From an uncultured Lachnospiraceae bacterium (lineage in GTDB: Bacteria; Bacillota; Clostridia; Lachnospirales; Lachnospiraceae): 18,310 nucleotides of DNA. The notes below the pieces were generated by a model. It searched no databases. It was not told the origin of the DNA and worked only from the letters and a program-made list of their open reading frames with translations. The stretch spans positions 1 through 18,310 of the forward strand of contig CAJUDH010000031.1 of assembly GCA_910584845.1 (NCBI GenBank), given 5' to 3'. A program made the translations under genes and the position numbers. Below, piece by piece: positions 14,048-18,310 of this stretch (its first letter is position 1; each line of letters begins with the position of its first letter).

Positions 14048-14752
14048 ATGGCAAAAATTTTAGTGGTAGACGATGAGAAATTGATTGTAAAAGGCATCCG
14101 CTTCAGCCTGGAACAAGACGGTATGGAAGTGGACTGCGCTTACGACGGCGAGGAGGCTATTGACCTGGCCAAGAAAAAAGAATATGATGTGGTATTGCTG
14201 GATATTATGTTGCCTAAGCATGATGGTTTCCAGGTATGCCAGGCGATCCGGGAATTTTCCGAGATGCCCATTATTATGTTGACAGCCAAGGGCGGAGACA
14301 TGGATAAGATCCTTGGCCTGGAATATGGCGCGGATGACTACGTTACGAAACCATTTAATATTTTGGAGCTAAAAGCCAGGATTAAAGCCATTATACGGCG
14401 CAATTCCCGTAAATCCAGGCAGAAAGGCCAACACGAGGACCGGACGGTTACCGTGGGCGAGTTGAAATTGGACCGGGAAGGCCGGCGGGTATTTATCAGT
14501 GGAAAGGAGATTAACCTTACGGCCAAGGAGTTTGACCTTTTGGAGCTTTTGGCGTGCAACCCCAATAAGGTATACAGCCGGGAATCCCTGCTCAACCTGG
14601 TATGGGGCAACAAGGCGTCGGAGTCCGGGGACGTGCGGACCGTGGATGTGCATGTGCGCCGGCTTCGGGAAAAGATCGAACCCAGCCCCAGCGACCCCAG
14701 GTATGTACATACCAAATGGGGCGTGGGGTATTATTTCCGTACGGCTGAGTGA
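14048..14752 (+). CDS. OmpR/PhoB-family response regulator (orphan)
   Basis: This two-component transcription factor has an N-terminal receiver (1-~118) with the acidic pair Asp8/Asp9, phospho-acceptor Asp52 (VLLDIMLP), Thr79 and Lys101 (YVTKPF), all canonical. The C-terminal winged-helix DNA-binding domain (~133-234) contains INLTAKEFDLLELLACNPNK, DVRTVDVHVRRLREKIEP and the wing WGVGYYFRTAE. Length 234 is normal. ATG 14048 has AGGAG at 14036-14040. No histidine kinase gene flanks it, so its partner is encoded elsewhere. The leader contains three hairpins. Target genes cannot be read from the sequence. Confidence 0.95.
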   Translation: MAKILVVDDEKLIVKGIRFSLEQDGMEVDCAYDGEEAIDLAKKKEYDVVLLDIMLPKHDGFQVCQAIREFSEMPIIMLTAKGGDMDKILGLEYGADDYVTKPFNILELKARIKAIIRRNSRKSRQKGQHEDRTVTVGELKLDREGRRVFISGKEINLTAKEFDLLELLACNPNKVYSRESLLNLVWGNKASESGDVRTVDVHVRRLREKIEPSPSDPRYVHTKWGVGYYFRTAE

Positions 14753-14784
14753 AGGGCGGCGCATCAGCGGTTAAGCCCATGTGA

Positions 14785-14796
14785 TGCAACGTTGCA
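14785..14796. promoter_or_regulatory. Perfect 12-bp palindrome with LacI-family operator form
   Basis: TGCAACGTTGCA is perfectly self-complementary, with a central CG and flanking AA/TT, as in LacI/GalR-family operators. It lies 66 bases upstream of the acyltransferase ATG (14862). A GCATCA/TGATGC inverted repeat (14761-14766, 14783-14788) partly overlaps it. No LacI-family gene is in the window, so a regulatory role is an inference. Confidence 0.35.
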
Positions 14797-14861
14797 GGCG
14801 GAAACGGGGCAAATAGCCGGCCAGGCTATCATGGCGTATCCGTTTTATCAAGGAGGCATGG

Positions 14862-16331
14862 ATGAAAAAGAAAACAGCAGAAGGGCAATGGTGGCGGCGG
14901 TTAGACAATACGGCGAAAATTTTTCCGGTTATTGCCAGCGAGGCTATGAGCCAGGTATTCCGGGTTTCCGTGACGCTGAAAGAACCTATAAAGCCAGAGG
15001 TGCTGCAGCAGGCCCTGGAAGATATCCTGCCCCATATCCGCAATTTCCGGGTAAGGCTGCGCAGAGGGATATTCTGGTATTATTTTGAGGAGAATAAAAG
15101 GGTTCCCCAGGTACAGAGGGAATCTACCTATCCTTGCCGGTATATTGACCCCCATGGAAACCGGAAGTTTTTGTTTCGGGTCACTTATTACGAGCGTAGG
15201 ATAAACCTGGAAGTGTTCCATGCTTTGACGGACGGCCTGGGGGCGGTGAACATGTTAAAAGACCTGACAAGCCGCTACCTGCAGCTGATCCGCGGCGAGG
15301 ACGGCATTTGGAGGGAAGAGGACGATAAAAGCCCGGAAAGCCAGGTTTTTACGGTAGAGGACAGTTACCTGGAAAATTACCGGGACATACCCCGGCGTAA
15401 ATATAGCTCCCGCCCGGCATACCGGCTGGAAGGCAATTACTTGCCTTTGGGGACCGGCCAGGTACTCCACGGCTATGTGCAGGTGGAAGAGCTGAAGGGC
15501 GTGTGCCATAGGCATGGGGTCAGCATTACCAAATATCTGGCGGCGGCCCTTATCTGGTCTATTTGGAAAGAGTACCTGAAGGGCAAGCCGTGGGAACAGC
15601 CCATCGTATTGAATTTGCCCATTAATTTGCGGGCATTTTTTGCATCGGAAACCATGGCCAATTTTTTTGCAGTGACCATGATTGGATACCGCTTCCGGGA
15701 TCCTTCCACAAGCTTTGAGTCCCTTTTGGCCAAGGTTTCCAGCCAAATGGACAAAAAAACGGACCGGAAACGGCTGGAAGAATGTATTTCCTACAATGTG
15801 TCCCGGGAAAAGAAATGGTATTTGAGGCTGATCCCCCTGGTTTTAAAACGGATAGCGGTGAATATCGTTTTTTGGCTGAAGGATAAGGCCTATACGATGA
15901 CGCTGTCGAATGTAGGTGTGATCCAGGTAGATCCAGAAGACCAAAAAGACGTTGAAAGGTTCCACATCATGATCGGTGTGTCACGCCGGCAGCCGATGAA
16001 ATGTACCATCTGTTCTTTCGGACAGGAAATGGTAATTACCTTTACTTCGGTCTTTTCGGACGGCCATTTGCAGAGGCGGTTTTTCGACAAGCTAAGGGAA
16101 GACGGCATCCATGTGCGTTTAGAGGGGAACGAGCCGTCTTGGGCGAGGAAACGGGATATGTACCCCCATATCCGTAAAATTTTGATTTTGCAAAAAGGCG
16201 GGGAGGCCAAAGCATCCCGCATGGTAAAACAGGTGGAGAAAACCGGAGGCCAGGTAGCTTTGGGGTTAAAAGGCTATTTAAACGGCAGTAAGGACTGGAA
16301 AGAGGAACTGCGGCGGCGGTTTCATGTCTGA
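14862..16331 (+). CDS. Condensation-type acyltransferase (alcohol acetyltransferase-like)
   Basis: This is a member of the CoA-dependent acyltransferase superfamily (chloramphenicol acetyltransferase / NRPS condensation / PapA / alcohol acetyltransferase). The catalytic HxxxDG motif is intact: HALTDG, His120 and Asp124, after RINLEVF. The N-terminal half carries the first lobe (QVFRVSVTLKEPIKPEVLQQ). The second lobe includes a helix resembling those that line the channel (SITKYLAAALIWSIW), LPINLR and TLSNVG. At 489 residues it is a full two-lobe length. ATG 14862 has AAGGAGG at 14849-14855. There is no carrier protein or synthetase nearby, so the donor is probably an acyl-CoA. The alpha/beta hydrolase gene begins 15 bases after its stop, suggesting one operon and linked substrates. 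The acceptor is unknown. Confidence 0.85.
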   Translation: MKKKTAEGQWWRRLDNTAKIFPVIASEAMSQVFRVSVTLKEPIKPEVLQQALEDILPHIRNFRVRLRRGIFWYYFEENKRVPQVQRESTYPCRYIDPHGNRKFLFRVTYYERRINLEVFHALTDGLGAVNMLKDLTSRYLQLIRGEDGIWREEDDKSPESQVFTVEDSYLENYRDIPRRKYSSRPAYRLEGNYLPLGTGQVLHGYVQVEELKGVCHRHGVSITKYLAAALIWSIWKEYLKGKPWEQPIVLNLPINLRAFFASETMANFFAVTMIGYRFRDPSTSFESLLAKVSSQMDKKTDRKRLEECISYNVSREKKWYLRLIPLVLKRIAVNIVFWLKDKAYTMTLSNVGVIQVDPEDQKDVERFHIMIGVSRRQPMKCTICSFGQEMVITFTSVFSDGHLQRRFFDKLREDGIHVRLEGNEPSWARKRDMYPHIRKILILQKGGEAKASRMVKQVEKTGGQVALGLKGYLNGSKDWKEELRRRFHV

Positions 16332-16346
16332 TGGGGGCGTTTTTAC

Positions 16347-17312
16347 ATGGATAAGGTAAGTTTACGGGGAAAATTGATGGGGGATATGATTAAAGTTATA
16401 ATGGATTCTACCATGGGGCACCGGTTTCAAACGGGGGAGATCCGTAAAAACCCGGTGGAGCCGGCGTGGGCCTGCCCGGAGGGCTATGAGTATGAACTGG
16501 TGGAGGCAGGGCAGTTTACCATGGAGTACCTTAGGCCGTTTCAGGTCAGCACGGGAAGGGTGGTTTTGCAGCTGCATGGCGGCGGGTATATTGGGCCTAT
16601 GAGGAATATATACCGGGATTTCGCTGTTTGCTATTCTCAAAAAAGCATGGGTGGCGACGTGCTGACCATTGACTACCGGGTTGCGCCGGAACATCCGTAT
16701 CCGGCGGCCCTGGAAGATGCAATAGAGGCATACAGGTGGCTTTTGGAAGAGAAAAAATATGCACCGGACAAGATTGTAGTGGCCGGAGACTCGGCAGGCG
16801 GCGGCCTGGCGTTATCTCTGGCTTTATATTTGCGGGACCACAGGATTCCCATGCCGGCCGGGATTGTCACCATGTCGCCCTGGACGGACCTGACTTGTAG
16901 TGGCGAGAGCCATAAGACTAATTTTTTAAATGACCCCCAATTTGGAAATACTACGGACAGCATGTTGTATAACTGCCCTTATATCGGGGATGCAGACCCG
17001 ACGGACCCCTACCTCTCCCCTATGTTTGGGGAGTATGGGAAAATGCCGCCCATGCTTATGCAGGTAGGCGGTAATGAGGTGTTGCTTAGCGACACATTGG
17101 TGGTAGCGGATAAAGTCCGGGCTGCTTGCGGGAAGCTGCGCGTGTCGGTTTATGACGGGATGTTCCATGTGTTCCAAATGGCCTTGCGCCTGATTCCGGA
17201 AAGCCAGGAGGCCTGGAACGAGGTAGGGGCCTTCTTGCAGATTATTTACGGAATCCGCCGGAAGCCGGAGGGGAAGGTCGTAAGGCGGGTAAAATCCGGC
17301 AGGAAGAAGTGA
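16347..17312 (+). CDS. Alpha/beta hydrolase, HSL family (esterase-like)
   Basis: This is a hormone-sensitive-lipase-type carboxylesterase fold. Visible are the oxyanion-hole motif HGGGYIG (77-83), the HSL segment VLTIDYRVAPEHPYPAALED (105-124), the nucleophile elbow GDSAGGG with Ser149, and His274 in YDGMFHVFQ. The usual acid-residue motif (GxxDxLxD) reads GGNEVLLSD, so Asn243 occupies the place often held by Asp; Glu244 or Asp249 may serve as the acid. Length 321 is normal and there is no signal peptide, so it is cytoplasmic. The ribosome binding site is only GGGGG (16334-16338) before ATG 16347. It follows the acyltransferase by 15 bases; together they could make and break an ester, but no substrate is evident. 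Confidence 0.9.
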   Translation: MDKVSLRGKLMGDMIKVIMDSTMGHRFQTGEIRKNPVEPAWACPEGYEYELVEAGQFTMEYLRPFQVSTGRVVLQLHGGGYIGPMRNIYRDFAVCYSQKSMGGDVLTIDYRVAPEHPYPAALEDAIEAYRWLLEEKKYAPDKIVVAGDSAGGGLALSLALYLRDHRIPMPAGIVTMSPWTDLTCSGESHKTNFLNDPQFGNTTDSMLYNCPYIGDADPTDPYLSPMFGEYGKMPPMLMQVGGNEVLLSDTLVVADKVRAACGKLRVSVYDGMFHVFQMALRLIPESQEAWNEVGAFLQIIYGIRRKPEGKVVRRVKSGRKK

Positions 17313-17382
17313 CGGGCGGAAATAGCCTGGACATGGCTGCAAAAGGGCAGGCACGGGAACGGGAGATAACGGAAAAACATAT

Positions 17383-17862
17383 ATGAAGATAACATTGGTC
17401 GCGGTGGGGAAAATAAAAGAAAAGTTTTTTTCTGACGCTATTGCCGAATACAGCAAACGGTTGAGCCGCTATTGCAGGCTGGAGGTTATCCAGGTGGCGG
17501 ATGAAAAGATTCCGGACCGGGCAGGGGAGGCGGAGGAAAATAAGGTCAAAAATCAGGAGGGGGAACGTATTTTAGCCCATTTGAAAGAAGGGGCTTACGT
17601 CGTTGCCTTGGCGATTGAGGGAGAGGCCTTAAGCTCCAGGCAGCTGGCAAAAAAGATCGAAAGTTTGGGGATCAGCGGCCAAAGCCAGATCATATTTATT
17701 ATTGGCGGTTCCCTGGGGCTTTCCCCCAAAGTGTTGGCCCGGGCGGATTACCAGTTAAGCTTTTCGGCTATGACGTTCCCCCATCCATTGATGCGGGTGA
17801 TTTTACTGGAACAGATTTACCGCAGTTACCGGATTATCGCAGGGGAACCCTATCATAAGTAA
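17383..17862 (+). CDS. rlmH: 23S rRNA (pseudouridine1915-N3)-methyltransferase RlmH
   Basis: RlmH is a SPOUT-family methyltransferase that modifies pseudouridine 1915 in helix 69 of 23S rRNA. The protein is exactly 159 residues, the standard length. Landmarks are MKITLVAVGKIKEKF at the start, IIGGSLGLSP (106-115, the trefoil-knot AdoMet-binding loop), SFSAMTFPHPLMR (126-138) and the family's conserved end QIYRSYRIIAGEPYHK. The ribosome binding site is weak. It is separated from the hydrolase by 70 bases and followed by a terminator. It is a housekeeping gene, not obviously tied to its neighbours. Confidence 0.97.
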   Translation: MKITLVAVGKIKEKFFSDAIAEYSKRLSRYCRLEVIQVADEKIPDRAGEAEENKVKNQEGERILAHLKEGAYVVALAIEGEALSSRQLAKKIESLGISGQSQIIFIIGGSLGLSPKVLARADYQLSFSAMTFPHPLMRVILLEQIYRSYRIIAGEPYHK

Positions 17863-17917
17863 AGGCGAAAGGGAACGGATGTTCTTGGGAATAAAAGAGA
17901 ATAAGAGTTATATTTTT

Positions 17918-17951
17918 AACCCCTTGGAGTTTGAGGCTTCCATGGGGTTTT
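17918..17951 (+). terminator. Rho-independent terminator after rlmH
   Basis: AACCCC (17918-17923) pairs with GGGGTT (17944-17949). After one T-T mismatch, TGGA (17925-17928) pairs with TCCA (17939-17942). A short TTTTA tail follows. It lies 56 bases past the rlmH stop. Confidence 0.65.
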
Positions 17952-17987
17952 ACTGTTCGTGGCAATAAGGTCCTTACAACGTAGGTT

Positions 17988-18200
17988 TTATTGCAGAGTC
18001 TGTGTTTCTTCTGGCGGGATATATTCTATCAAATCAGTCAGATTACACTCTAATACATAGCACAGGCGTTTGAGAATGTCAATATCCAGACGTTGTATCT
18101 TGTTATCCCTGTAATTTCTTAATTGTGTTCTCTGCATTTCTGTGCGAAAGGATAACTGATTGAGAGAAATGGGAAAAATGTGCCGCAGATTATCCTGCAA
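17988..18200 (-). CDS. Small Xre/Cro-type helix-turn-helix regulator (possibly decayed)
   Basis: The 70-residue frame ends in a segment typical of small Cro/C1-type regulators: a helix-turn-helix around residues 12-38 (ISLNQLSFRTEMQRTQLRNY), then RLDIDILKRLCYVLECNLTD and LIEYIPPE. Such proteins bind DNA as dimers and often sit in mobile or toxin-antitoxin-like loci. The only start in the right place is TTG (18198-18200), with no ribosome binding site. The frame remains open upstream to a stop at 18261-18263 without an ATG, while an ATG in another frame (18219-18221) runs into a stop after ten codons. The 5' end may therefore carry a frameshift, or the start is simply weak. A GCAATAA/TTATTGC inverted repeat (17962-17968, 17988-17994) overlaps its stop. 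Confidence 0.6.
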   Translation of the reverse strand: MQDNLRHIFPISLNQLSFRTEMQRTQLRNYRDNKIQRLDIDILKRLCYVLECNLTDLIEYIPPEETQTLQ

Positions 18201-18304
18201 GGGAACTGGGTGGAGCGAGCATTGATGCTTTGAGATTGGCTGCAGCGTGTCTGTGGAGTGTTACCAGAATAAGCTGGTTATCCTGAAGGATTAAAAAGGA
18301 AAAA

Positions 18305-18310
18305 ATGGCG
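18305..18310 (+). other. Possible start of a further plus-strand gene at the window edge
   Basis: ATGGCG at the last bases is preceded by AAAAAGGA (18293-18300), which would serve as a short-spaced ribosome binding site. Upstream, TTACCAG (18261-18267) and CTGGTTA (18274-18280) make a near-perfect dyad. Only two codons are visible, so this cannot be confirmed. Confidence 0.25.

Overview
The window looks like a chromosomal segment of an anaerobic, low-GC-lineage Clostridia, most likely a Lachnospiraceae-type gut bacterium with moderately GC-rich DNA. This is inferred from strong AGGAGG-type ribosome binding sites, a clostridial-type 8-oxoguanine glycosylase, a methionine synthase whose reactivation domain is a separate gene, and an RlmH gene. 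No rRNA, tRNA, CRISPR array, prophage or insertion sequence was seen. This is mostly ordinary chromosome; the least explained parts are two orphan proteins, several structured non-coding stretches and one tandem-repeat protein inside a methionine operon.

Region 1 (1-3756). A minus-strand promoter at the left edge fires out of the window. Next is a shortened solute-binding lipoprotein gene (minus), probably a remnant. An unrecognised 609-residue helical protein (plus, own promoter) converges on an unrecognised 306-residue charged protein (minus), and the two share a hairpin terminator.

Region 2 (3757-6375). A methyl-accepting chemotaxis protein lies between two gene-free stretches. The upstream one folds on paper into a closed three-way junction with features that recall the c-di-GMP-I (GEMM) riboswitch. 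The downstream one holds further potential stems and two terminators.

Region 3 (6376-13064). A near-consensus sigma-A promoter starts a tightly packed plus-strand run: CapA-like protein, 8-oxoguanine glycosylase (overlapping), a zinc-ribbon/membrane/Gly-Trp-Tyr-repeat protein, metF, the detached MetH reactivation domain, and metH. The metF, activation-domain and metH products together convert methylene-tetrahydrofolate and homocysteine to methionine and keep the cobalamin enzyme active. The repeat protein is translationally coupled to metF.

Region 4 (13065-18310). A ComEA-like helix-hairpin-helix protein has its own promoter. A cluster of three back-to-back hairpins precedes an orphan OmpR/PhoB-type response regulator. 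A condensation-type acyltransferase and an HSL-type alpha/beta hydrolase form a likely functional pair, followed by rlmH and its terminator. A small minus-strand HTH (Xre-type) gene with a poor start lies near the right edge.
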